A DNA stretch of 10,062 nucleotides from contig DATABY010000211.1 in the NCBI GenBank assembly GCA_036259355.1, positions 1 to 10,062 of the forward strand. Direction: 5' to 3'. The position numbers and the translations under genes are program-made. Below, one piece after another: positions 1-5,395 of the stretch. The stretch's first letter is position 1; each line of letters starts with the position of its first letter. Source of the DNA: JALZDI01 sp036259355 (GTDB taxonomy: Bacteria > Actinomycetota > Actinomycetes > Propionibacteriales > Nocardioidaceae). Below the pieces are notes generated by a model. The model had not been told where the DNA came from. It saw only the letters and a program-made list of their open reading frames with translations, and did no database searches.

Positions 1-344
1 GGCGAAGCCGGCGCCTTGACCGAGAGAAGAAAGTATTCACCACATCGACTGAGCCCCGGTGAGCCCCGCTGTCCGACTCCGCTTGATGGTTGACACTGTG
101 GCTCCACTTGATGCGTTACACCCGCGGTCTGGATCGATGGCGCTGGCACAGAGCGACTCAGCCTTGATGTCGTGTGGCGCGGCTGGGGCAGGCGGTCTCT
201 GCGGCGGTCGCTCACTGCGTGCGCAGCGTCGCCGCGTTGCCGGCTGCCTCGCTTGCGCGCAACTCGCGGCGTGCGCGGACGTTTCGGCGAGTGTCATCGG
301 CTTGGGCCCCCGACCGACGTTGACATGCCGCCGCTTGGGGGTTG
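1..344. other. Stretch without a supportable gene
   Basis: No reading frame here looks like a protein I recognise. The frames that stay open are rich in Arg, Ala, Ser and Cys, lack a domain pattern and start without a ribosome binding site. A short tandem duplication of GAGCCCCG lies near 51-68 and a TTGACA-like hexamer at 90-95, but there is no convincing matching -10 element. The stretch lies downstream of the MarR gene and may be decayed DNA of the same island. The first 90 bases could hold the very end of a gene cut by the window edge, but nothing identifies it. Confidence 0.5.
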
Positions 345-845
345 TCAGCGGTCAGGTAGGCAGCGGTCTTGTGGGTCGATGGCGCGCATGATGCGTTGTC
401 CGATGCTGGTCAGCTGCTGGACCTGGGCCTGAGTGAGCGGGTCGATGACGAGTCGGCGTACCTCTTCGACGTGTCCTGGCGCGGCGGCCACGACCTTGTC
501 CCAACCGGCGTCGGTGAGGATGGCCAGGGTGGAGCGCCCGTCGTCGGGGTCGGGCGTGCGCTCGACCCAGCCTTGCTTTTGAAGGCGGCTGACGACCATG
601 GAGAGCCGAGACAGCGACCCCTCGGCCATGCCGGCGAGCTGGCTCATCCGCAGCGTGCGTCCGGGTGCTTCGGACAGTGCGGCGAGCACCTGGTACTCGA
701 AGTTGCTCAGGCCGGCGTCGCGGCGCAGTTGGGCGTCCAGGGCCGGTTGCAGGCGCATGACCACCCCGATGAGGGTCAGCCAGGCCTGGCGTTCGTCTGC
801 GGTGAGCCAGCGGGGCTCGCCGGTGGTCGTGCCGGTCGATGTCAT
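345..845 (-). CDS. MarR-family transcriptional regulator
   Basis: A 166-aa winged-helix repressor of usual MarR length, probably controlling itself and the divergent doxX-dioxygenase operon. The recognition helix falls at about residues 77-96 (SLSRLSMVVSRLQKQGWVER). It is followed by the family wing with the DPDDGR motif (99-104) and a TDAGW turn (111-115). The only cysteine is Cys162 near the C-terminus, so an N-terminal thiol switch of the YodB type is absent and ligand sensing is more likely. The ATG at 845 has no Shine-Dalgarno sequence, but a TAGGCT -10 element lies 6 nt upstream (852-857), so the mRNA is probably leaderless. Two copies of TTCAACGTTGAA and a weak third fill the 118-bp divergent region. 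The MarR family is certain; the ligand (quinone or aromatic) is inferred from neighbours only. Confidence 0.93.
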   Translation of the reverse strand: MTSTGTTTGEPRWLTADERQAWLTLIGVVMRLQPALDAQLRRDAGLSNFEYQVLAALSEAPGRTLRMSQLAGMAEGSLSRLSMVVSRLQKQGWVERTPDPDDGRSTLAILTDAGWDKVVAAAPGHVEEVRRLVIDPLTQAQVQQLTSIGQRIMRAIDPQDRCLPDR

Positions 846-851
846 GGCCGC

Positions 852-880
852 AGCCTACCCGACCTTGATTCAACGTTGAA
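852..880 (-). promoter_or_regulatory. Putative leaderless promoter of the marR gene
   Basis: On the minus strand TAGGCT (857 to 852) matches the actinobacterial TAnnnT -10 pattern and sits exactly 6 nt before the ATG at 845, so transcription would start at or next to the start codon. A 17-bp spacer puts the weak -35 (TTCAAC, 880 to 875) inside the first palindrome, which would give autorepression. Inferred from spacing and motif only. Confidence 0.5.
869..880. promoter_or_regulatory. MarR operator candidate 1 (perfect palindrome)
   Basis: TTCAACGTTGAA is a perfect 12-bp palindrome and is identical to the copy at 924-935. It lies over the presumed -35 of the divergent marR gene and just upstream of the doxX -35. 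MarR dimers bind palindromes of this kind in divergent regions; binding here is inferred. Confidence 0.75.
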
Positions 881-889
881 GCGAAAATA

Positions 890-903
890 CTTGACGATTG
901 AAG
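890..903. promoter_or_regulatory. Degenerate third operator overlapping the doxX -35
   Basis: CTTGACGATTGAAG matches the extended operator CTTCAACGTTGAAG at 10 of 14 positions, with the right half (TTGAAG) intact. Its centre is 22 bp from the centre of operator 1 and 33 bp from operator 2, about two and three helical turns. It contains the TTGACG -35 hexamer, so part of the resemblance may be chance. Confidence 0.4.
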
Positions 904-920
904 TACCCGTGCGCTACTGT
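891..920 (+). promoter_or_regulatory. Putative promoter of the doxX-dioxygenase operon
   Basis: TTGACG (891-896) as -35 and TACTGT (915-920, TAnnnT type) as -10 are 18 bp apart. Transcription would start near 927, inside operator 2, so MarR bound there should block initiation. The region is clearly more A/T rich than the flanking genes. Confidence 0.6.
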
Positions 921-923
921 TTC

Positions 924-935
924 TTCAACGTTGAA
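924..935. promoter_or_regulatory. MarR operator candidate 2 (perfect palindrome)
   Basis: This is the second exact copy of TTCAACGTTGAA. The symmetry extends to 14 bp (923-936, CTTCAACGTTGAAG). It covers the expected transcription start of the doxX operon, downstream of its -10 element, which is a classic repressing position. Its centre is 55 bp from the centre of operator 1. Confidence 0.75.
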
Positions 936-963
936 GTAATGCCAATCTTGAGGGAGAACTTCC

Positions 964-1344
964 ATGAACGTGTTCCTGTGGATCCTCGCCGGTGTGCTGG
1001 CGCTGGCCTTCCTGGCCGCCGGAGCGATGAAGCTGGCCCAGCCCAAGGACAAGCTGGCCGCCGCCGGCATGGGCTGGACCGAAGACTTCAGCGCCGGGGT
1101 GGTCAAGGGCATCGGCGCGCTGGAGGTGCTCGCTGCCCTCGGCCTGGTCCTGCCGGCCGCAATCGGCATCGTCCCGGTGCTGGTGCCGGTCGCCGCGGCC
1201 GGTCTCGCGGCCCTGATGCTCGGCGCCGCGATCACTCACGGCCGCCGCAAGGAGAGCCAGATGATCGCGGTGAACCTGGTGCTGTTCGCCCTGGCGGTGG
1301 TGGTGGCCGTGGGCCGCTTCGGGCCGCAGTCGTTCACCTCCTGA
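964..1344 (+). CDS. DoxX-like integral membrane protein
   Basis: A 126-aa protein with four predicted membrane helices at about residues 2-24, 47-67, 68-91 and 99-117, the size and topology of DoxX/DoxD-like proteins. The first helix runs into AAGAMKLAQPKDKLAAAGM, typical of this family, and the second starts KGIGALEVLAALGL. The ATG at 964 has an AGGGAG ribosome site at 951-956, 7 nt upstream. DoxX-like proteins (MhqP, CatD in Bacillus subtilis) occur in MarR-type regulated quinone and catechol detoxification operons and are thought to take part in membrane quinone or thiol redox chemistry. The exact reaction is not established. It is the first gene after the operator array, so it should be the most directly MarR-controlled. 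The family is clear from topology and motif; the role is inferred from context. Confidence 0.85.
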   Translation: MNVFLWILAGVLALAFLAAGAMKLAQPKDKLAAAGMGWTEDFSAGVVKGIGALEVLAALGLVLPAAIGIVPVLVPVAAAGLAALMLGAAITHGRRKESQMIAVNLVLFALAVVVAVGRFGPQSFTS

Positions 1345-1390
1345 CCTTCACCTCCACCTACTTGCCACGACCCGACACGAGGACCCCGAG

Positions 1391-2269
1391 ATGACCACGT
1401 CCATCACCGACATCCTGCGGCCGACGGCGCCCGCGGGCGCCTACGACGACCTGCTCGCCCGAGTCCTGCCCCAAGCCCGCGCCCAGCAGACCTGGCAGCC
1501 CAGCGACGGCCCGCTGCCCGCACTGTTCGTCAGCCACGGCGCCCCACCCACCCTGGACGACCCCCAATGGCTGAACGAGCTGTACCAGTGGGGGCAGTCG
1601 ATGCCCAAGCCCCGGGCCATCGTGGTGGTATCCGCGCACTGGGAGAGCGCGCCGGCCGCGCTGTCCGGGTCGGCCGCGGGCACCCCGCTGTACTACGACT
1701 TCGGCGGCTTCCACCCCCGCTACTACACCCTGCCCTACGCCACCCCAGACGCCACCGACCTGGCCCGCCGGGTCGCCGGCACCCTGGGCTCTGACCGGGT
1801 GCACCAGTTCACCGACCGCGGGCTGGACCACGGGGCGTTCATCCCGCTGATGGCGATGTACCCGGCCGCCGACGTGCCGGTGGTGCAGCTGTCCATGCCC
1901 AGCCTGCAGCCGCAGGCGCTGCTGGCCCTCGGTCAACGGCTGCGCAGCCTGCGCGAAGAGGGAGTCCTGGTCATCGGCTCGGGCTTCATGACCCACAGCT
2001 TCTCCGTCTTCCGCAAGCCCGAGCTCGCCGGTCACACGCAGGCGTTCGACCAGTGGGCCGCCGACGCGCTGGCCCGCGGCGACGTCGACACCCTCATGGA
2101 CTACCAGAGCAAGGCGCCCGGGGTGAACATCGCGCACCCGACCGCGGACCACTACGTGCCGCTGCTGCTCACCCTGGGCGCTGCCACCGACACCGGCTCG
2201 GCCACCACGGTCATCAACCGCCCCGGCGCCTGGTACGGCAACTCCATCCGCTCCCTACAGATCAACTGA
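1391..2269 (+). CDS. LigB/YgiD-type class III ring-cleavage dioxygenase
   Basis: A 292-aa cytosolic protein of the DODA-type extradiol dioxygenase family (4,5-DOPA dioxygenase/YgiD-like), which opens catecholic rings using a non-haem metal. Family signatures in order are SHGAPP (residues 48-53), SAHWE (81-85), the aromatic FGGFHPRYY stretch (104-112), DHGAF (146-150), GSGFMTHS (196-203) and ADHYVP (252-257). The likely metal or catalytic histidines are His49, His83, His147 and His254. The first 40 residues are a longer leader than in E. coli YgiD. The ATG at 1391 follows CGAGGA (1378-1383). The gene lies 46 nt after doxX, probably in the same transcript. The natural substrate is unknown; in this setting a catechol or hydroquinone is more likely than DOPA. 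The family call is firm, the substrate is inference. Confidence 0.9.
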   Translation: MTTSITDILRPTAPAGAYDDLLARVLPQARAQQTWQPSDGPLPALFVSHGAPPTLDDPQWLNELYQWGQSMPKPRAIVVVSAHWESAPAALSGSAAGTPLYYDFGGFHPRYYTLPYATPDATDLARRVAGTLGSDRVHQFTDRGLDHGAFIPLMAMYPAADVPVVQLSMPSLQPQALLALGQRLRSLREEGVLVIGSGFMTHSFSVFRKPELAGHTQAFDQWAADALARGDVDTLMDYQSKAPGVNIAHPTADHYVPLLLTLGAATDTGSATTVINRPGAWYGNSIRSLQIN

Positions 2270-2384
2270 TCATCCGCGCCCGACCGCTGCCACCGCGCAT
2301 CCTTCACGGGCGGCCGCACCCCCCGATAACGTCGCCGTGACGCGATCCCTCGCAGGCCAGGCGCACCCACGAAGGAGACCACGC

Positions 2385-2786
2385 ATGCAAACCCAAGGCA
2401 TCACCTGGCACGCAGTCGTCGTGCAGCCCGACCAATTCGAGGCGCACAAGGCATTCACCACCGAGCGCCTCGGTGTGCCACCCATGATGGAGATGGACGG
2501 CGTCGCGGTCTTCTCCTTCTCCAACGGAGACCTGTACGAGATCTACACCCCGGGCACGACACCGCCCTACGGCTACAACGACAGCCTCGCCATCGGCTTC
2601 CGAGTCGACGACGTCGCCCAGGCCAGCGAGGAACTCGCCAACGCCGGCTTCGAGTTGCTCGGCGACATCAACCGGGCCCCTGACTTCAACTACGCCTACC
2701 GCCACTTCCGCGGCCCCGACGGCCGCGTCTACGGCATCAACGAGAGCAAGCCCCAGCCCAGCAACACTGACACCGACAACCAATGA
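2385..2786 (+). CDS. VOC (glyoxalase/bleomycin resistance/dioxygenase fold) protein
   Basis: A 133-aa single-module VOC protein. The beta-alpha-beta-beta-beta pattern begins with GITWHAVVV (residues 5-13), followed by the YEIYTPG strand (51-57), a second half with AIGFRVDDV (69-77) and the closing FRGPDGRVYGINES (108-121). Possible metal ligands are His9, Glu52 and Glu120; His107 is another candidate. The start at 2385 is chosen because GAAGGAG lies at 2371-2377, 7 nt before it. An in-frame ATG at 2337 would add 16 Arg/Pro-rich residues without a ribosome site. The gene lies 115 nt after the dioxygenase gene and 17 nt before the next coding start. VOC proteins next to DoxX proteins (MhqO/MhqP, CatE/CatD) act as ring-cleaving dioxygenases or thiol-adduct enzymes. 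The reaction here cannot be read from sequence. Confidence 0.85.
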   Translation: MQTQGITWHAVVVQPDQFEAHKAFTTERLGVPPMMEMDGVAVFSFSNGDLYEIYTPGTTPPYGYNDSLAIGFRVDDVAQASEELANAGFELLGDINRAPDFNYAYRHFRGPDGRVYGINESKPQPSNTDTDNQ

Positions 2787-2803
2787 AACACAGGGAGACA
2801 GTC

Positions 2804-3379
2804 ATGACTCACGTAAGCATCCTCGGCAAGGGCAACATGGGCACGGCCATCGCCGGCATCGTGGAGAAGGGCGGCCACACCGCCGAGCTGTTTGACAGCA
2901 ACGACACCGACAAGCCCCTCACCGGCGACATCGTCGTCCTGGCCGTGCCCTATCCGGCGGTCAGCGAGGTGCTGGCCCAGCGTGGTGACCAGCTGACCGG
3001 CAAGGTCGTAGTCGATATCACCAACCCGGTGAACTTCGAGACCTTCGACTCCCTGACCGTGCCCGCGGACTCTTCGGCCACCGCCGAGTTCGCCGCCGCG
3101 CTGCCGAACTCCCGGGTGGTCAAGGCCTTCAACACCAACCTCGCCCCGACCCTGGCCTCAGGCACCGTCGGCGACCAGCCCACCACGGTACTTATCGCCG
3201 GCGACGACACCGAGGCGAAGTCTCAGCTCGCCGGGGTCGTCACCGCCGGTGGCCTGCGGGCCATCGACGCCGGTTCACTGGGCCGCGCCCGCGAACTGGA
3301 GGCGCTGGGGTTCCTGCAGATCACCCTCGCCGCCGGCGAGAAGGTCTCCTGGACCGGCGGCTTCGCCGTCCAGGCCTGA
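2804..3379 (+). CDS. F420:NADP oxidoreductase-like Rossmann protein
   Basis: A 191-aa protein with an N-terminal dinucleotide-binding fold: GKGNMG (residues 8-13, GxGxxG), a second strand ending FDSND (30-34), then DIVVLAVPY (42-50) and DITNPVNF (71-78). VVKAFNT (105-111) is characteristic of the NADPH:F420 reductase (Fno) family. Fno proteins pass hydride between F420 and NADP. Here Asp31 ends the second strand, where NADP-binding members usually carry Ser/Arg, so NAD preference or another partner is possible. The start at 2804 has GGGAG 6 nt upstream (2793-2797). An ATG at 2783 overlaps the VOC stop by 4 nt but would add seven residues before the first strand. Co-transcription with the VOC gene is likely. 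It may supply reducing power to quinone reduction (inference). Confidence 0.8.
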   Translation: MTHVSILGKGNMGTAIAGIVEKGGHTAELFDSNDTDKPLTGDIVVLAVPYPAVSEVLAQRGDQLTGKVVVDITNPVNFETFDSLTVPADSSATAEFAAALPNSRVVKAFNTNLAPTLASGTVGDQPTTVLIAGDDTEAKSQLAGVVTAGGLRAIDAGSLGRARELEALGFLQITLAAGEKVSWTGGFAVQA

Positions 3380-3400
3380 CACGACCACCTGGTCCCGAGC

Positions 3401-3438
3401 AGCCGGGCGCGCCCACCCGACCTGGGGCGTGCCCGGCT
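3401..3438 (+). terminator. Strong intergenic hairpin, possible terminator or processing site
   Basis: AGCCGGGCGCGCCC (3401-3414) and GGGCGTGCCCGGCT (3425-3438) form a 14-bp stem with a single G-U pair and a 10-nt loop. It starts 21 nt after the reductase-like gene and ends 31 nt before the DUF2218 start. No T-run follows, so it is not a classical intrinsic terminator. Actinobacteria are thought to use such T-less stems as partial terminators, and mRNA stabilisation is an alternative. Confidence 0.5.
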
Positions 3439-3469
3439 CCCGCGGGCCCTGGCTACATGAGGAGCCACC

Positions 3470-3763
3470 ATGGGCACCATCACCGGCCGCATGGCCACCC
3501 ACCGCCCCGCGCGGTACGCCAAGCAGCTCACCAGTCACTGGTCGGCACACGGCCCGATCACCGACGAAGGTGGCGCCCTGGTGCAGCGGTTGGGCGACGG
3601 CAGAGTGCTTGTCCTCCGGCCCGCCACCGACCACCTCCACATCGAGGTTTCCGCCCCCGCAGACGGCGATATCAGCCGGCTCGCCGACGCCGTGAAGGCA
3701 CACCTGGAGCGCTTCGGACAACGCGAAAACCTGTCGGTCATCTGGGACCGCACCACCCAGTGA
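3470..3763 (+). CDS. DUF2218 domain protein
   Basis: A 97-aa small soluble protein that is almost entirely a DUF2218 domain. The N-terminal block RPARYAKQLTSHW (residues 12-24) and the C-terminal block AHLERFGQRENLSVIW (77-92) match the pattern I know for this family, and the length fits. No biochemical role is established; members often sit beside siderophore-interaction or redox genes. The ATG at 3470 has AGGAG at 3460-3464, 5 nt upstream. It is in the same orientation as the dioxygenase operon but separated from it by 90 nt holding a 14-bp hairpin, so its expression may be partly uncoupled. No transmembrane segment or signal peptide is visible. Confidence 0.8.
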   Translation: MGTITGRMATHRPARYAKQLTSHWSAHGPITDEGGALVQRLGDGRVLVLRPATDHLHIEVSAPADGDISRLADAVKAHLERFGQRENLSVIWDRTTQ

Positions 3764-3933
3764 GATCCGCACCACCGCCCACACCTCCGAGCTCCCAACT
3801 GCGACGGTCGCGGTTCCACGGACAGTAGCCCGACGCGACAGTGCCTAGAGCCGTCAACCGAGGACCGCGGGCAAATCCGAACGGGCGTACGAGTCCCCGC
3901 CCAACATCCGACTTTTCGGCGATTGTGCGCGTT

Positions 3934-3948
3934 GCGCCGGCCCGGCGC
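3934..3948 (-). terminator. Short GC hairpin after the Nudix stop
   Basis: GCGCCGG and CCGGCGC flank one C, giving a perfect 7+1+7 inverted repeat (effectively a 6-bp stem with a 3-nt loop). It lies 2 nt beyond the Nudix stop on the minus strand. No T-run follows. The rest of 3764-3950 holds nothing I can identify. Confidence 0.3.
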
Positions 3949-3950
3949 CG

Positions 3951-4330
3951 TCAGCCCACGGAGTGCCTTCCGTGTTCCAAGTAGGTGGTCCTGGTCCCGC
4001 GCTTGGCCTCGAGGGCTGCGATCAGACGTCGGGCTAGGCGGGGAATGAGTGCACTCTCAAGGTCCGCCTCACTGTGGAAACGCCACTCGCTGAGTTCTTC
4101 TGCCGGGAGAACGACCTGGTCTGTGAGTTGTGAGTCCATCTCACCGCCGTCGAATATGAAGAGGATCTTGTCCCCTTCGGCTTGGCTGGGGGCCCAGTCA
4201 GCCACTAGGAGCGGGCCAATCCCGGGTTGGATGCCGAGTTCCTCAGCCACTTCGCGTTCGCAGGCCTCGCGCGGGGTCTCGCCGGGCTCGACGTAGCCGC
4301 CGGGGATGTCCCAGCCGTTCTTGGTCCAGA
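3951..4330 (-). pseudogene. Nudix hydrolase, 5'-truncated
   Basis: The C-terminal two thirds of a Nudix hydrolase, a family that cleaves nucleoside diphosphate-X compounds with Mg2+. The complete Nudix box is present: WDIPGG followed by YVEPGETPREACEREVAEELGI, fitting Gx5Ex7REUxEExGU. After it come strands such as ILFIFDGGEMD and a normal-looking C-terminus. Homology starts only at about the WTKNGWDIPGG segment near 4328. The frame stays open to a GTG at 4475, but those 50 residues (Arg/Ser-rich) are antisense to an integrase gene and do not look like the missing N-terminal strands. The gene seems to have lost its start in a deletion or recombination. A translated product from 4475 is possible but unlikely to fold normally. 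The Nudix identity is firm; truncation is inferred from domain boundaries. Confidence 0.75.
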
Positions 4331-4746
4331 TGTTGCGGTCCCACGTCAGCGAGTACTCGGTCGGTCTGCAGGACCAGCTGTTCGTCGGGACTCGCGGTGG
4401 TCGCCTGTCAGACAGCGTGTACGACCGCGCCTGGAAGAAGGCGCGCGCGCTGGCCCTCCCCAATGACCAGGTCACATCACCGCTCGCCCGTCGGCCTTAC
4501 GACCTGAGGCACGCGGCCGTGTCCGCCTGGCTGAACGGGGGAGTCCCGGCCACGGAGGTAGCCCGCCGCGTAGGTCACAGCGTGGCGGTTCTGCTGACCG
4601 TCTACGCGAACTGCATCGACGGGCAGGAAGAGGTCGTCAACGACCGGATCACCGCAGCGCTGGAGGCAGGTCGTCGTGCGGGCCAGTGGCGGGCCGAGGA
4701 CGGTGACGAGGGTCCTGACGAGGACGAAAGCGCAGGTCAGGGCTAA
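4306..4746 (+). pseudogene. Tyrosine recombinase/integrase, C-terminal fragment
   Basis: About 146 codons of a phage-type site-specific integrase whose full length would be around 350-450 aa. The conserved part runs from LVQMLRSHVSEY (residues 6-17) through LFVGTRGG (25-32), RPYDLRHAAVSAWL (63-76) and GHSVAVLLTVYANCIDG (90-106). Arg68, His91 and the nucleophile Tyr100 are present. The first catalytic Arg and the Lys region would lie in the missing N-terminal half, so the fragment cannot recombine DNA alone. RPYDLRHAA, with Tyr in place of the usual first His, is common in actinobacterial integrases. The 3' end lies 23 nt before a tRNA-Tyr fragment, the usual int-att arrangement of integrative elements such as pSAM2. 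The 5' end runs into the Nudix gene on the opposite strand. Confidence 0.82.
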
Positions 4747-4769
4747 TGTTCTTCGTCGGTCGCGGGTGC

Positions 4770-4823
4770 TCTGTAAAACCGCCGGCATTGCCTTCGAAGG
4801 TTCGAATCCTTCACCTGCCACCA
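4770..4823 (+). other. attR: 3' fragment of tRNA-Tyr(GTA)
   Basis: The segment reads as the 3' part of a tRNA: anticodon loop CTGTAAA (4771-4777, anticodon GTA), 3' anticodon strand ACCGC (4778-4782), long variable arm with the GGC-ATT-GCC hairpin as in bacterial tRNA-Tyr, a perfect T arm GAAGG-TTCGAAT-CCTTC (4796-4812), acceptor strand ACCTGCC, discriminator A and encoded CCA (4821-4823). The 5' half is absent. Upstream bases GTGCT mispair with ACCGC, where GCGGT would be expected, so identity with a real tRNA gene should begin at about 4770. It is not a functional tRNA gene but the displaced 3' end left by site-specific integration. Confidence 0.82.
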
Positions 4824-4923
4824 CCGGCCGAAACGGCGTCCGACCAGCACAGCAGCGGTCGGGGCGCCAGTCGCGCCAGGTCCCGCGAGACCCCCCAGGA
4901 CTCACGACGGCTTGTGGGCCCAT

Positions 4924-4946
4924 CGGCCCGGCCCGGGTCCGGGCCG
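4924..4946. repeat. GC-rich hairpin between attR and the next gene
   Basis: CGGCCCGG (4924-4931) and CCGGGCCG (4939-4946) form a perfect 8-bp stem with a 7-nt loop. It stands 33 nt before the -10 candidate of the next gene. It may end read-through from the element, but no T-run follows and such GC stems also arise by chance in this base composition. Confidence 0.3.
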
Positions 4947-4978
4947 CCGAACGGGTACCGAGAACGCCGACGTCGGGC

Positions 4979-4984
4979 TAGCGT
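4979..4984 (+). promoter_or_regulatory. -10 element for a possibly leaderless GTG gene
   Basis: TAGCGT fits TAnnnT and ends 7 nt before the GTG at 4992, so transcription would start at the start codon. No clear -35 is visible at the expected distance. Confidence 0.4.
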
Positions 4985-4991
4985 GCCGGGG

Positions 4992-5375
4992 GTGAGACGC
5001 GCCCCGCACGAGAACGTCGCCACGGTGCTCGTCGCACCGAGCATCCTCGGTGACCTCGAGCTCGAGCTCATGGCGCTTGACCTGCCGGTGTGGCCGGTCA
5101 GCACCGCACCGATCTGCGCCGATGGACCGCGGATGGCGTTCCAGATTCGTCACCGCCTGCTCACGAAGCACCGTGGCGAGTGGGATGTCGCCGCCGGGTG
5201 GACGCCGGTGTGGATCGGCTTCGGACCCTCCTGGCAGAACGGTGACGAACCCCTGCCGTGGGCGGCGCACGAGGCGCTGTGGCGAGTCCTGGACTCGCAC
5301 GCAGAGCTCGTGCGCTTCCACCGCCGGCTCGGTGGGGTGCCCCGCCTGCCGTTGCCGAAGGACGTGCACGTGTGA
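4992..5375 (+). CDS. Hypothetical protein, 127 aa
   Basis: I do not recognise this protein. It is a soluble, tryptophan-rich chain of mixed alpha/beta character. A hydrophobic first strand (ATVLVAPSILGDLELELMAL, about residues 10-29) and WPVSTAPICADG are followed by a central IRHRLLTKHRGEWDVAAGW segment and an end with VPRLPLPKDVHV. No signal peptide or membrane helix is seen. The frame is open much further upstream, back through the tRNA fragment, but that part is Arg/Pro/Ser-rich and cannot be coding in a tRNA-derived stretch. The GTG at 4992 is chosen because protein-like sequence begins there and a TAGCGT -10 stands 7 nt before it. Its stop is 20 nt from the convergent stop of the next gene. 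It is the first gene on the chromosomal side of the attachment site. Confidence 0.6.
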   Translation: MRRAPHENVATVLVAPSILGDLELELMALDLPVWPVSTAPICADGPRMAFQIRHRLLTKHRGEWDVAAGWTPVWIGFGPSWQNGDEPLPWAAHEALWRVLDSHAELVRFHRRLGGVPRLPLPKDVHV

Positions 5376-5395
5376 CTCGCGTTCCTCCGAAACCG

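Larger units (their letters stand above)
4306..4823 (+). mobile_element. Right end of a degraded integrative element (int remnant plus attR)
   Basis: An integrase gene remnant ends directly before a partial tRNA-Tyr that starts in the anticodon loop, the layout of a tRNA-targeted integrative element (AICE, ICE or prophage) at the end away from the intact tRNA. The element would extend to the left of this segment by an unknown distance, possibly beyond the window. Chromosomal backbone would begin at about 4824. Loss of the integrase 5' half suggests the element is fixed in place. Confidence 0.65.

Noticed and set aside
37..432. Overlapping open frames of 86-110 codons on both strands at the left end
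   Set aside because: There is no recognisable family, no ribosome site, a Cys/Arg/Ser-rich composition typical of shadow frames, and partial overlap with the antisense of MarR.
1358..2152. A 264-codon minus-strand frame opposite the dioxygenase gene
   Set aside because: Composition (Val/Gly/Arg-rich) is that of an antisense shadow; the plus strand carries clear catalytic motifs.
2337..2384. Earlier ATG for the VOC protein
   Set aside because: It adds 16 Arg/Pro-rich residues with no ribosome site; GAAGGAG 7 nt before 2385 supports the later start.
4331..4475. N-terminal 50 residues of the open Nudix frame (GTG at 4475)
   Set aside because: They are antisense to conserved integrase sequence and do not resemble Nudix N-terminal strands, so they are excluded from the Nudix call.
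4665..4823. GGCAGGT at 4665-4671 pairs with ACCTGCC at 4813-4819, suggesting a full or intron-containing tRNA-Tyr
   Set aside because: The 159-nt span has no D arm or 5' anticodon strand, and the 7-mer lies inside the coding end of the integrase, so the match is most likely chance.
4746..4991. Upstream extension of the 127-aa hypothetical frame from an ATG at 4746
   Set aside because: It would translate the tRNA-Tyr fragment and an Arg/Pro/Ser-rich stretch. Protein-like sequence starts at GTG 4992.
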